64,000 bases of DNA from positions 15,077,915 through 15,141,914 of the forward strand of contig OU342817.1 in the NCBI GenBank assembly GCA_910591455.2, read 5' to 3'. The notes beneath the pieces were generated by a model. The model made no database searches, was not told the DNA's origin, and saw only the letters and a program-made list of their open reading frames with translations. A program made the translations under genes and the position numbers. The DNA is from Pholis gunnellus. Taxonomy: Eukaryota; Chordata; Actinopteri; Perciformes; Pholidae. The first letter of the stretch is position 1, and each line of letters starts with the position of its first letter. Shown piece after piece: positions 12,001 to 23,456 of this stretch.

Positions 12001-15000
12001 ATTTATTTCCTACGTTTGTCCAAACACAGGCATTAAAGCGACAAATAAAGTTGAAAATGTGCACAAAAAGCTCAAATGACCAGTAGAAACGCACCTTTTA
12101 ATGAGTGACTGTAAGGTATAAAATGAAAGCGTGGAATGTGAGGAGGGCTTTTCTCTCTTGTTGAGTGTGTGAAGTTTTGTTGCACGTTTAGTGGCGAGGC
12201 CGTCTTTACCGCAGAGCTGTGCAGTAGCTGTGAAAAGGTCAGGGGCTAACCTAGGGTCACTTGACTGTTAAAACCATCAGGCCCCAGGAAAGGGAGGTTA
12301 CAATAATGTTTGGGAAAAGATGACAACTGACAGACTCCCTAAACTCAGATCAGCGAATCATCAGTGTTTTGAATAACCTCCACTTTAGGATCCATAGGCT
12401 TGTATCCTGTTGCGTGGATTCAAGTACGTGGGCGTTTGCAGTTTTTAGAGAGTATGCTGGTTATTCGGAGCGACTTAATTGGCTTGCTTATGTCTGTCTG
12501 GCCCAAACGAGGCCGGGATGAGGTGGAGCTCTGCTGGTTAGTGCCCGTTTGACTGGAACGTGCGGCAGACTGGCCTGTTGCTTTGTCCCTGCGTGGGTTC
12601 CGTGCCGTTGCTTTGTCCGTGCCCCGAGGGTGGAAATGCCACCGTGAAACTGTCACCGAACTGCACCACGGTGGAACTAAATAATAACCACCGCACACTG
12701 GGCACTCGTAATAGCCATGAACGGCCATTTGTGGCTTTTTGTCACCTCACCAATATTAGACAGAGATACATCTTTCAAAGTCATATCGCCAGCTCTTTCT
12801 TTGTCCGGTAAGTGCCAACCTCCTGCGCTTATTTACTTCATTTTTTTTCTGTCCATCCCATCATCATCCCCGGCTCTCTTTCTCTATATCTTGCCCCCCC
12901 CCCCCCCCTTCTATTTTCCCAGGCAGCTGCGGGATCCTGGGGTCTCTTTAGCAAGTCAAGTGAGCAGCCCACTCACTCCCATTTTTCCCTTAACTGTTAA
13001 CCCCAGCTGAGCCCATAAGCTGTCAGTTAACTATTCTTTTCCTCCAGTGCATCTGCTCGATCTGGCTCTATGTAGCATGCCACTATTTTATTCAGTGGCC
13101 CACTCGCACTATGCTCTGTGGCCTGAAAGGGCCAGATCTACTTCCCTGGGCAAATAACTAGTTCATTTGTCTCTTCTGCCCTTTGTTTTGTGTTGCGAAC
13201 ACATGTCACCAGCTCAATTACCTTCTCTATTAACAGCCCCTGGAGGAAGGGCTAGCCAGCCCCTACCAAGACAAGGCTATAAACTGCCCCATATGCTCCG
13301 CTTCTCTTTCTCTTTCTCACTGAGGCTGTTCGTCCCTTTCCTTTCCTTTCACTCCTTCTCTCCTCTCCCGATTTCTTGCATCTTTATCTTCCTTAAATAC
13401 CTATTCTGATTCTCTCTTGCACTGTCTGTCACTCTTTCCACCTCCGTTCACTTTTGTGCCATTTCAAGCTGCGGATTTTGCGTGCGCATACATGGATGTG
13501 TGCGTCTGGGCATGCCTCTTCGTATTAACGTCACTTGAACGCATGGGAGGGGGTGGTGAATGCTTGGCAAGGCGAGTCTTGGCTGATGCAGACTACGCAG
13601 TAAACAAGAGCAGTCTTTATCCTCGCAGTTGGAATCTTCACTTGTTTTTTTTGTTTTTTTGGCCCGTTCGAGGCAGTGCTGACGGGGCAGGTGAAGCTAA
13701 TGGGACTGGACGTTCACATCTGTGACCCTCTGGAGTTTATCTTCCCTGCATGTCATTCTCCTCTCTTGATCAATAAAGGGTTGTGTTTACCTCGAGTGGT
13801 TGGTCGGTAGCTCTGTCCTTTGTACTGCTGGTCTTTGAGTGTACATACACACTTGTAAATGCACTTGTTTAATGTAATTTAAGAGTCTCTGATCGGGGAA
13901 AGGAACCTGTTGAATTCACTTGTTGAATACTCCGCTAAACTGTGCTATAACCTCCAAGCTAAGTTAAATAAATCTACTGCTCTAAACTACATCTAGACTA
14001 GCTTGTGATTGGTCTACACCTTACTTTGTTTTCAAACGTCTGTTTTATGGATAACTCTCCAGCAGCCCCAATTTCCGCTTGAGGGATAATAATCTATCTT
14101 TCTATTAAGATTCTTGTCAGGGCCACGGCCAAACTGTGAGCGGCTATGGAGTATTTTCAGCTCCCTAGTGCTTTAGCTGCAGCGTAAAATTTGATTTGGG
14201 TGTTTAAGTAAGGAGGTCGAGGCCTCCCTTTGTGTGTTTTAGTATCCTCTTCTGCCATTTGTCGCGGGGAATGTGTGGGAACAACGCTCTCTGAGTCCGC
14301 TTCTGCATCAGCTTGCCTTAACATCAATCCACCGCAGCATAAGAGCCCTGTTTGAAGACGTCAAAGATGTGGATGCAGCGACGGGTGAGCGCACAGAAAG
14401 AGAGAAGTGAAGTGAATGGATGAGATGGAAAGGACAGGTTCGCTTTTATGAATGACCAGCACCCCTATTCTCCTTAGCTTGGCACCCCACACCCCTTCCC
14501 CAGCATCTTCTTCAGGTGCCTTCGTCCTCACGTCTCTTCTCCATGTCAACCTCTTCAACTCCCCCATCCCCCCCCAGCTCCGTGCCCCTCGGGCCGTGGA
14601 GGGAGGGGATGAAGGGGTGCTCCCCTGCTGTGCCCCTCCACAGCCCCCAGTGGCCCTTCTCTGGACCCTTTTGTGCCCCCCCCCCCTTCTCCCTCCCACC
14701 CTTCATTCCCCCACTCAGCCCCTGGCCTTACAGCCCCCATCTCACCCTATAGCCCCCCCTCCCCCTCGCCCCGCACTCCCCTGCTGGGCAGGTGACAGAC
14801 CCCTGAATGCGGGCCCGGGCGTCCCTGATGGCTCCTACAGATGGAGCGTGGTAATCGGTCCAACAGAGGCCTGCCACAGGCTTTTCCCTGCTAAGATACA
14901 AAGGCTTGGCTTCATCACTTCCAAAAAAAAAAAAAAAAAAAAAAGACAGCGAGTGAGAGAGGAAGAGAGCAAAAGAGAAAGTGCAAGCCAGAGGATGACA

Positions 15001-17468
15001 AAGGCAACAATGTCATTTGCCATTAAGGGAGAGTCTGTGACGGAGTGTTTTCTCTGTAGTTACTAATAATAAAAACAGGGAGGGGAAAAAGAGAGGGAAA
15101 GACAGAAATAAAGGGGGCAAAGGAGGAGAGATCCACCCCCACCCTGCAGTTAACATGAGTTACAGTGCCAATGGGGAGCTTTCTCCTCTGTGTTTTATGA
15201 GCTCTCCTTCCCTCCCTCAGGAATCTTTTCGTTTCTGCGCCGTCATTGGTTCTCCGTCTTCTTGTTTCTTTCTCCGTCCCTCCGTCATTAAAATGTTAAT
15301 GACATTGCGTGTTACTTTGCTGTTTGTTGTAGGCTGCTTTCGTGTTGTTTACGTGCTGATAAATGGAGGTTTGACTTACTGGTCCAAGCAATATTGATGC
15401 GTTAAAAATGTGCTTGCAGGAAAAGTATCAAGTTGTCACGCTGTGTTTGGCCTTCTCTTTATGCCTGTTGCGCTTAGAAATTTGCTCCAACTGGTCTCGG
15501 GCCACATCGTTACCTATAAAAAAACCACATCCCGACTCGCAGTGCACGTTCCAGGAGTATCTAAGCATCCAGCCAATCCTCTGTAAGACCTGATGCCAGC
15601 GTGGCGCCCTTGGTTCGAATGTAATAAAGAGCTCTTCTCAGCATCAGAATCTTGTGTGCTGGCGGCCTGGAGCACAGCAGCATTCCCAGGGAGCAAATCC
15701 GTGTGTAATGCCTGGTCAGACACACACCGGCAACCGGCACAAACATTTCCTGCTTGGCTCCAGCGGCTCCAGAGGCAAGGGGAGATCCCTGCTACCCCCC
15801 TCCATGTCTGACTTGGCACTTTTTAATTAAAGCTTTGAATCTGGAGGGCAGAGGGAGAATGAGCAGTCTGGGGTAACAGACGAGCTTCAGTCCTCTGCTG
15901 AAGCCTTTTTGTGGCTTACACCTGTCTGTCTGCTTTTGGTTCTCTTATTTTTTTTTTTCTCCCTCAGTTTAGGTGTTGGCTGCATAGTCTGAGTTTCAAA
16001 AAAGGTGCAGTGAACCTTCCTCATGAGGTTTAAGAGGTCCCTCTGGGGTTGGATTTGGGAGTGGATTCTAATTCTCTCTGTCTTGTGTCCATCTGTGTTT
16101 GAGACATTGTCATAGACTGCGTTCACTGAGTGAAAGCCTATAGCCTATAGCCGCCTAGAGACGCAGCAGATGCATGTTTGTGAGTGTGCGTATGACTGAG
16201 AAAGAGATGGGGGGATTGCAGACATGTAATGGCGGACAATGGCAGGCTGTCACGCTAGTTTTTGGCGCCTAATCATTACTTAATAGATGGGTAACCTCCC
16301 CCCGAAAGGCAGCAATAGTCCTCTGTCTCTAGTCTCAAGCCCTCATTGATTCCCTTCTTCTGCTGAATTAGATCCCAATGGCTGTCTCACAGTTACCCAG
16401 TCGCTCTCTCCTGCCTTCAACTGAACAAACAGATTAAGAAGCACCTGCAAAAGGCGTCCTGCTCTTTGCTATGGGACCCTATCGTCATAGCGCACAGCAT
16501 GGCTAAGACTGGGAGAGACACAGTGTCCCAGGGAATAGATGCCCCAGAGGGATCTAGTCCTCACTAATCCATGTTCAAGCAGCTTCTGGCTTTTGATCCC
16601 CTCAGGAACCGCTGAGGAGTTTAAGGGAGCAGGAGGACACAATCAAAATTTGCTCTGTACCATGTGTTGTACTCAGCACAACCTATTGTCCCAAATCCGT
16701 CCCAGCTTAGTATTTAGACCAAAGTTTTATTCTTTTTGAGCCCGAGTCCCCTGAATGTCGAAGTAACGGACTGTTTGCTTTGCAATTCCAGCCAGTCACT
16801 CAGACGAGGGCTCCGACGTGGACTCAGAGCCAGGCCTGCCTCTGAAGAGGAAGCAGCGTCGCAGTCGCACCACCTTCACTGCGGAGCAGCTGGAGGAGCT
16901 GGAGAGGGCCTTCGAACGCACGCACTACCCCGACATCTACACGCGGGAGGAGCTGGCTCAGCGGGCCAAACTGACGGAGGCTCGAGTTCAGGTTAGACAC
17001 AAGCACAGATGCCCCTTTTTCAACCTCAAAGTTCCCGAGACCCAGTCTTGACAGCAGAGAAATGTGTCGATCTGTCATGGGTATGTGTCTTGTGGGCGTT
17101 AAATTGCCGTGGGTTGTTGCCACACATTCCTCACAGCCATTAGACATGTGTCCCTCCCAACACCCTCGACCCCACGCATGACCCCCTTCTCCACATGTAC
17201 AGACACAGACAATCTCAGATACACTGCAACCACTGTGTATGTAGACGGCTCTCTTGTTTTCCCAGACACTGTACAAAAAGGGCTATGTGGACAGATCCCA
17301 AAATAGATGCCCGATTTAGATAATGTGCTAATATAGGCTTTAACAACTGTTACCCTCTGAACCCATTGACTTGCAGTCGCACACAAAGATGTAATGTCTG
17401 TGGTTTTACTGCATGCTCCAGATGTTAAGATCTCTATCAGTTCAGCTCCCTGTAATGGGTCAGAGAGG

Positions 17469-17560
<92 letters not shown>

Positions 17561-20500
17561 ACATACATACATACATACATTCAAAAGCACCAAGCCCTCT
17601 GACATATATGTACTGTAGAAGTGAATTTATGAACTTATTCTTTTGGGTTAACACATGAATAAACATCAAACACTCTTGTCTCCGTTCTTCTCTCAGGTGT
17701 GGTTCAGCAACAGAAGAGCCCGGTGGAGGAAGCAGGCGGGAGCCAATCAGCTAATGGCGTTTAACCACCTCATCCCCGGTGGTTTCCCTCCCTCAGCTAT
17801 GTCTGGCCTGCAAACGTATCAGCTGTCAGACAGCCCCTACACTCCCACTTCTATAGCTCAAGGTGAGTTTAGAACACACTCAAAAAGAACATACTTAAAA
17901 TGTGTGCTTTAGAAATGTCCCATCATCTGGAATCATCTTCTAGCAGCAGCAAAAGTATTCTGGTTGAAACCAAAATGGGATTTTTAAGCAGAATGTTTTT
18001 CTTCTCCGCAGCATCCGAGCAGCCCAGTACAGTCCACAGACCGCAGCCTCTGCCCCCCACCTCCGTGCACCAGAGTGGGCTCGGCTCGGCAGCTGGCTCC
18101 CAGGATGGAAGCTCTGCGTACTGCCTGTCCTCTGGACGCCACAGCTTCTCAGGATACTCGGACAGCTTTGTGACCCCGACAGGACACGGCAACACCGTCA
18201 ACCCCACCATCGCCAACAGCCTCTCACCACAGGTTTGTTTCTAGATCCATTATTACAACACAACATAGAACTGTAGAAACACAGTGAATACCTGCTTACA
18301 AGCACATACTCACATATACACATACATTCTGTCTCAAACACACACACCTATCCACACACATATGTTATCATACCAGGAAACGGGGCGCTAATAGTTCTTC
18401 ATGGCGTTTATGAGCTGCACCGTATGGAAGAATAATGAGACACACAAACACACACTGTGTGTTTGACCTGTGAGGTGTCATTGCAGTGACATTGATGGAA
18501 ATCTTGTTCGGCGAAGGAATACGGTAGCTTTTAATTTTTGTTTATTCTGATGGGTTGTTTGATGAATTTAAAATGTGGCAAACGTCAATCTTCGGGGAGG
18601 GGAAAAAGGACCAGACACGAGGAAGGATGTATGGATGTCGGAAGATGACACAAATCAAAACTGAAAAGACAATTATGGTCGATTACACAGTCATCAGTGG
18701 CCATCAGTGGCTCCCTACCAGCCCAGAAGATGGACTAACAGGCGGAAAACGAGCTTTTAACCGTCACAAAGGGTGGCCGGCCCACATGCAATGCATGCTG
18801 GGTACTAATTCCCATGAGAGAGAATCTCAGACTCCTGTCAGGCACAGATAAAAAAACTGCCTCAGGCAGGTTTGTTACGATGTGAATGCCTAAGGATGTA
18901 TGTATGTTACAAAAAAAAAAGAAGATCTTTGTTGTGGCTGCCAGGGTGCGCGGTCAGAGAGTGGTGGCACCATTGTGGCTCAGTATAATTGGCTGCTTTG
19001 ATATATGAGCTCTAGTGATGGACTATAATTTGTTGTTTCCTCCTCAAGAATTAGCCACATGTACTTTTAAATCGTTATTCTTTTGGGTATTTTTATTTTC
19101 ATTGGACAGATTATAGTATAGAGAGAACAAAGGGGGAGTAAAGTTGGCTGATGGTTTTAAACTCGTGATTATGTTGAAACATAAGTGGGATGAAAACCTG
19201 CTAGTATCTGTCTTCCTGTAGCTGAGCGCATGGCTGTGGTGTGAGTTCACACACCCACAGGGTCACGAGTGACTTTAACTCCAATAAAGAGGCCAAAGGT
19301 GCTGTGGCCTCATGCATGGTTTCAGCATTAACCTTAGTGGGCAGCTCCGTACAGAATGGACGTCTCATCTTGCGAAAGGGACGGCGGCAGGCCTGGAATG
19401 TTTTCTCAGTCTGGAATAGCAATCACAGAATGTTCCAGTGTCTTAATTGATTGGAATGAAGTAATCTATCCCCTTGTAACAAAGTGTGTAATTTATGCAA
19501 ATGACTCACTTTGTTGGCTAATTTGTTTTAATTCATGTATTCATTGCAGCTGTTTGAATGTATATTGCGGTACAGTTTTCTCTATTTCAGACGGGGATAT
19601 AATTAATTCCCTGATTTTAACTTAATAAGAGGGAGGAAATGAGGGTTGATTAAATTCTATGACATTCATAGTCAATACATGAAGACCTCTGCACTTGGAA
19701 AACTTTACAGCTTCAGTTTTTTTCTCCCAAATAGCTGTACAGCTTGGTCTATTTTGTGTTAAATCCTCCCTGGAATTATCCGGAGATCTCAACTCCAAAT
19801 CTGTCTCTGAAAGCTACTCTATCTACTACTGAGTGCATCAGGAGACTCAGAGGTTCAGTTAACTCCAGATATGGTCACCTCAGAGCGCTTTGGGGTTTTG
19901 ATATGAATAAGGTTGACTTTAGATAGCCGATGTTGTTGTCTGAGCAGTTAGCTCTGTATTTGGAGCTTCAGTCAGGCCAGTGGTTTCCCTGTGGTGCGGG
20001 GTCTCTGGCGTCTCACCGTTGATCTGGCGCATACCAAAGGAACCCTTTCTCACCAAGCGAGCGAGCGGCCGGGATTTGCACCCCCCTGAGACCTAATCCC
20101 CGGAACAACCTCAAAACAGACACCATCGGGATCTGCTGCCGTTTCAGTCGCAGACAGAGAGCGCACGAACACACGCGCATGTAGATACACACAAGCCCTC
20201 TGACACAGGCATGTACTCGCAGACACACACACACCACACATTCATGTGTGATGTTGTGTTTATGGCTAAACACCACTCGATAACAAGGGGGTAAAAAAAA
20301 CGTTATATTTAAGTTCGTATTAGCAATAATTGAATTCAATATTTCAATGAATAATACAAAATGTTCTGAAATGACATATTTGACTGTTTTAAAGCAGCAT
20401 CAAGATTTATGGGTGGCTGAATCGGATTTGTATTTTCTGGAATCCATGCTCCTTACATCTATAAATACTCACATTTTGATAGGACGCTGTGTGCGACCGA

Positions 20501-20998
20501 CTTTTGTATTTTACAGTATATCACACATCCTTAGCAGAAGGAGAAATAATGGCTTGGTGTTAGGCGCTGCATTGATGTGTTCGTCAGATGTGCAAGCTCA
20601 GATCACTGACAGACCAACTGTAAATGTTATACATTAAAGACACCTGAGGTTGCCTCAGTATTGTGTATGTATGTGTGTGTGTGTGCCAGCTGGTTGTCAG
20701 CTGGGAAAGATCCTTTTTTTTTACATCACTCAGTTTTTCTTATTCTATGCCTTAATGTTTTTCCATTTCTTGTCTGTGTATTTCTGTCTTTTTTGCTAGG
20801 CCTGAGAACTACTTTCTTCTTCATGGACTGTAACTCTTCTCCTTCCTTTTGTTCGCTCTTTAACTTCACTTTTTAGACTTTTTTGTGACTTCGCTTCTCA
20901 CGCAAACCTACGTGCAGCTGTTCACGATGTATCACCGATACCCCTACACCCTCTCTCTGCACATCAGAGCAAAAAATGCTTATATTACACATGACCGT

Positions 20999-21075
<77 letters not shown>

Positions 21076-23148
21076 CTGTTAAATACACAATTCCACACGT
21101 AGGAGAGGTAGCTCTCACACACATACACACACCCTATACTCCTTGTTCCCACGTACCCTTTGGCCTCTTCACCCTGGCCTCACAAGGACACGCTGATTTT
21201 AGGGCATCAAGAGAAAGTGAAGAAGAAAAGAGACCCAATACATCAGTGGAGACACACAAATCTGTTGGAATTCTTCTTAAAACCCATCGCATTCTCACAG
21301 ATTTCGTATGTTATGATCAGTCAAAGTCTCAGACTCCTTACTTATTTTCTATCGACACCATTTGTAAAACAATGCTAGAAGCCCACAAGTGTCATGATGA
21401 GGACAAATAAAAGGGAAAAGAAATATCCTACATACATACATTTGACAGGATAATTCCAACAGAAACCTCTGGTGGGCTACAGGATTGAACTCTTTAGCCA
21501 CCATCAGCTCCCCAATCAGTCAGGCAGAGTAAAGGGAAACCATATGTGTGAGGGAATCCAGTAATAATGTATTTCAGACGGACAAGGAGAGGGCCTACAC
21601 TTAAGGCCACCTGAGTGGAGAGAAAAAGTTGATTGAATGGTGTAACAAAAGTAAAAAACAAAATGTAAATTTCTTGGCAGTATTACTTTATGATTTTCTG
21701 TTCTAATCACCCGGTTTCCCTCCATTTCTCCCCTCAGGTGATGGGCCTATTGAACCCAGGTGGAGTGCCACATCAGGCCCAGAGTGACTTCGCCCTCTCC
21801 CCGCTGACCGGAGGCCTGGAGCCCAACGGTGGCATGGCTGCCAGTTGTCATGGTTCCCAGCGTTTGGAGGCTCTACCAGGCCTGACCAGTATGCCCTCCC
21901 TGCCTAGCACCCAGTCTTACTGCCCACCTTCCTACACCACCCAAGCCTACGCCATGGACCACCATCCATCCTATCAGTATGGACAGTACAGTCAGAGCAA
22001 GGTATGCTTGAAATACACTTCATTCCTTCGGTGTTAGCTGGTGTTTTCGTACTGATTTAGGGCTTTCATTTCTATATTTGAATTTAAATGATCTATAATT
22101 GATTGGAGGTTATAACCCCTGCTCTAGCTCTGCGATTTAGTTTGTATTTTCCAACTCATAACCCACCTTAATTGCGCAGACCCCTCTAATGAGCGGCCTT
22201 CTCAAATCACCCTGCGCTGTGCTGAAATTACGTGTATGAGACAGAGGACGCGAGTGGTCCGGCTACCTCAGTTTACATTACCATCATCCGAGTGTTCACG
22301 TGGCCTGGTGCAGAGGCATGCACACGCATTTTCACTCGCTGTCCTTTCATGACCCCCCCCGTATGATGAGCTTGCCCATCAAACCCTCCGAGTAGCGCAC
22401 CCTAGCCATGTAATGACCCCTGTGTAACGAAGATAGCCGCCCAAATGAAAGGAGCCACTTCCCAAAGCGTGTTTGACAGGAGGGAGGGGAGAGTGCGGTG
22501 TGTTGCGGGGGCCTGATCTGAGGTACACTACCACATGTTGACCGGCCCATCAGTGGCAACATCTTGATTTCATTAATTTAGCCAGTCCTGGGAGAGACCC
22601 TCATGTAGCTTTTGGGGGTTTGGGGAAATGTGTGCGTCTACGTGTATAGGCCTATGTGAGCGCAAGCATGTATATGTGTGTGTGTGTGCGTGAGTATAAA
22701 AGGAGGGTAAGGGGCTCTTTAACAGGGGGCGATTATGGCCCTTGGCAGGCCAGGATTAGAACCATGTGTCCCACTGGAGGTCAGATTTAGAGTTGTTATT
22801 GATCAGTGGAGCAGAGCCACAGATCCAGGCTAAGGCTCATTCTCGGGCTAGTTTTAGCGACCACATTAGGTTCAAAGAATATCTAAGGAGATTCCCAAAG
22901 CCGTTCACCTGTTTTTTCAGTTAACCTGGGACCCCAGTTTCCATTTTCACCTGCTCCCATGGGCTCATAAACACCTCTTTCTCCTTACACAGTTCCTCCT
23001 GTCAACATCACACACCTCATTTAACTTCACATTTTGCGATGTTAGCCATCAGAGAATTGAAGCAGTTGAAGCTGAATACAATTCAAAGAGTCTTCTCAAC
23101 GTTCCTTCTGTGTTTCCTTGCTCTCCTCAGGTGCCTTTCATTATATGA
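5927..23148 (+). CDS. pax3: pax3: paired-box/homeobox transcription factor (whole gene, 9 exons)
   Basis: Nuclear transcription factor of the Pax3/7 class, known to specify dorsal neural tube, neural crest, pigment cells and muscle progenitors. The model joins exons 5927-6011, 6650-6885, 7357-7486, 7680-7823, 16792-16991, 17697-17862, 18012-18232, 21738-22001 and 23131-23148. Approximate residues are: paired domain 34-161, octapeptide HSIDGILG 189-196, homeodomain 220-279 with Ser at position 50 (WFSNRR), then a Pro/Ser/Tyr-rich transactivation tail. [19 protein letters not shown] and [13 protein letters not shown] favour Pax3 over Pax7. All introns are GT-AG and frame-consistent through exon 8 (482 codons). 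The C-terminus is uncertain: a GT donor after 22001 ends in VPFII-stop at 23148, a GC donor would enter the AFHYMKP frame, and intron retention stops at 22037. I cannot say which teleost duplicate (a or b) this is. Confidence 0.93.
6650..6885 (+). CDS. pax3: pax3 exon 2 (paired domain, N-terminal PAI subdomain)
   Basis: Acceptor GTGCAG|TCTCC, donor CCAAG|GTGAGA. It encodes [20 protein letters not shown] through [11 protein letters not shown], the DNA-contacting beta-turn and helix-turn-helix of the PAI subdomain. It is nearly identical to vertebrate Pax3/7, with Val in HHGVRP where Ile is usual. Confidence 0.97.
7357..7486 (+). CDS. pax3: pax3 exon 3 (paired-domain linker and RED subdomain)
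   Basis: Acceptor TCAAAG|CAAACA, donor CCTCAG|GTAGGC. It encodes [18 protein letters not shown], then [20 protein letters not shown]. The leading Gln is the residue known to be alternatively included in Pax3/7 through acceptor choice. The linker differs at several positions from the usual QVTTPDVEKK. Confidence 0.96.
7680..7823 (+). CDS. pax3: pax3 exon 4 (end of paired domain, acidic linker, octapeptide)
   Basis: The acceptor lies after a long T-rich tract (TTCGAAG|TGAGCG) and the donor is ACAGAT|GTAAGT. It encodes [14 protein letters not shown], an acidic run GDDEEEDDD, and [10 protein letters not shown], the Groucho-recruiting octapeptide of Pax3/7 proteins. The phase-1 junction joins exon 5 about 9 kb downstream. 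Confidence 0.95.
9690..9780. promoter_or_regulatory. Candidate pax3 intron-4 enhancer with Sox and TCF/LEF motifs
   Basis: Two identical CTATTGTTGT words (9691-9700 and 9745-9754) carry the Sox core ATTGTT, 54 bp apart in the same orientation. They are followed by a TCF/LEF-type AGATCAAAG at 9771-9779 and an NKX-like TTAAGTG at 9761. These are the inputs expected for a neural-crest enhancer. The motifs are seen; enhancer activity is inferred. Confidence 0.35.
11250..11273. repeat. Short GATA/GACA tetranucleotide repeat
   Basis: Alternating GATA and GACA units within pax3 intron 4. Confidence 0.85.
11380..11560. promoter_or_regulatory. Candidate conserved intronic element with inverted homeodomain sites
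   Basis: At 11457-11478 an ATTAATT arm and its exact reverse complement AATTAAT flank an 8-bp spacer CAAAGGAC. The flanks have complex, non-repetitive, evenly balanced composition, unlike the surrounding AT-rich intron. This looks like a conserved non-coding element with paired homeodomain sites and a possible TCF/Sox core in the spacer. Only an alignment to other fish would confirm it. Confidence 0.3.
14570..14770. repeat. C-rich low-complexity tract in pax3 intron 4
   Basis: The + strand carries long C runs and CCCCTCC-type words. Several mutually overlapping Pro-rich or Gly-rich open frames cross it on both strands. None has an initiating context, splice sites or a family resemblance, so I treat the tract as low complexity, not as a gene. 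Confidence 0.7.
16792..16991 (+). CDS. pax3: pax3 exon 5 (homeodomain, first part)
   Basis: Acceptor ATTCCAG|CCAGTC, donor GTTCAG|GTTAGA. It encodes [20 protein letters not shown] and then the homeodomain [20 protein letters not shown] to [27 protein letters not shown] with ARAKL-type context matches Pax3. Confidence 0.97.
17472..17558. repeat. (AC)n microsatellite in pax3 intron 5
   Basis: CA run of about 87 bp, followed directly by a short TACA tetranucleotide run (17560-17581), ending about 120 bp before exon 6. Confidence 0.97.
17697..17862 (+). CDS. pax3: pax3 exon 6 (homeodomain recognition helix)
   Basis: Acceptor TCTCAG|GTGTGG, donor CTCAAG|GTGAGT. It encodes [19 protein letters not shown], the third homeodomain helix with Ser50 that defines the Pax3/7 specificity class, then [16 protein letters not shown], typical of Pax3. 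Confidence 0.97.
18012..18232 (+). CDS. pax3: pax3 exon 7 (transactivation region)
   Basis: Acceptor CCGCAG|CATCCG, donor CCACAG|GTTTGT. It encodes [40 protein letters not shown] and [13 protein letters not shown], matching the Pax3 C-terminal region in order and spacing. Confidence 0.95.
18400..21700 (+). other. pax3: pax3 intron 7, no exon seen
   Basis: No coding exon was recognised. The intron contains a 74-bp (AC)n run at 21000-21073. Short open frames over it are repeat artefacts. Confidence 0.65.
21000..21073. repeat. (AC)n microsatellite in pax3 intron 7
   Basis: Pure CA/AC run of about 74 bp. Confidence 0.97.
21738..22001 (+). CDS. pax3: pax3 exon 8 (C-terminal transactivation region)
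   Basis: Acceptor CCCTCAG|GTGATG. It encodes [29 protein letters not shown] and [11 protein letters not shown], clearly Pax3. The strongest donor is AGCAAG|GTATGC after 22001 (phase 0). In mammalian Pax3 the donor lies 5 nt earlier, inside the Ser codon of GQ-S. The equivalent position here is 21996 followed by GC, so it would be a GC-AG intron. Reading into the intron adds 11 residues before a stop at 22035-22037. Confidence 0.93.
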
Positions 23149-23456
23149 AGCCCCCAACATGGCCCGAACAGGAGGCTTCCCGGGCCAGTCTGACATCCAT
23201 CGACCAGAGAACACCCCCACCCGCTCGCTGCCTTTGCCAAAGCTCCGCAGCCCCGAGGACGGCAAGAGAGAGGAGGTTGAGGTGTCCTCCTTCAGCAAGG
23301 GAACCAGTCGAGGAGGAGGTGTACCGATGGCGATGGAGGGGGTTGACTGGAATAATTCGGACCAAAGGCGCAGCCTCTCCTGTTACCTGGCAATCGCTTT
23401 GCTCGTGCGTCATGTCACGCTCCAAGGACCAAGCACCGCTCGTTGTCCATGCTTAA
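23131..23456 (+). CDS. pax3: pax3 exon 9 (alternative C-terminus)
   Basis: Acceptor TCCTCAG|GTGCC. If joined at the GC donor after 21996, the sequence reads ...QS-AFHYMKP..., homologous to the AFHYLKPDIA tail of mammalian Pax3, and stays open for about 107 residues to 23456. If joined at the stronger GT donor after 22001 it reads VPFII and stops at 23148. A third frame (ARTGGFPGQSDIHRPE, then NTPTRSLPLPKLRSPEDGK) has a more coding-like third-position GC pattern. The exon is real by homology, but its translated frame is unresolved. Confidence 0.55.

Larger units (their letters stand above)
7824..16791 (+). other. pax3: pax3 intron 4 (about 9 kb), non-coding
   Basis: No credible exon was seen. 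It is by far the longest pax3 intron, and in mammals Pax3 intron 4 is known to hold a neural-crest enhancer. Two stretches with dense developmental-factor motifs (around 9.69-9.78 and 11.40-11.50 kb) are listed separately. It also contains pyrimidine- and C-rich low complexity (12.89-12.91 and 14.57-14.77 kb), a poly(A) run at 14.92-14.94 kb and a GATA/GACA run near 11.25-11.27 kb. Confidence 0.7.

Noticed and set aside
14361..15066. Pro-rich and Gly-rich open frames in pax3 intron 4
   Set aside because: They lie in a C-rich low-complexity tract, overlap one another on both strands, and have no domain or splice support.
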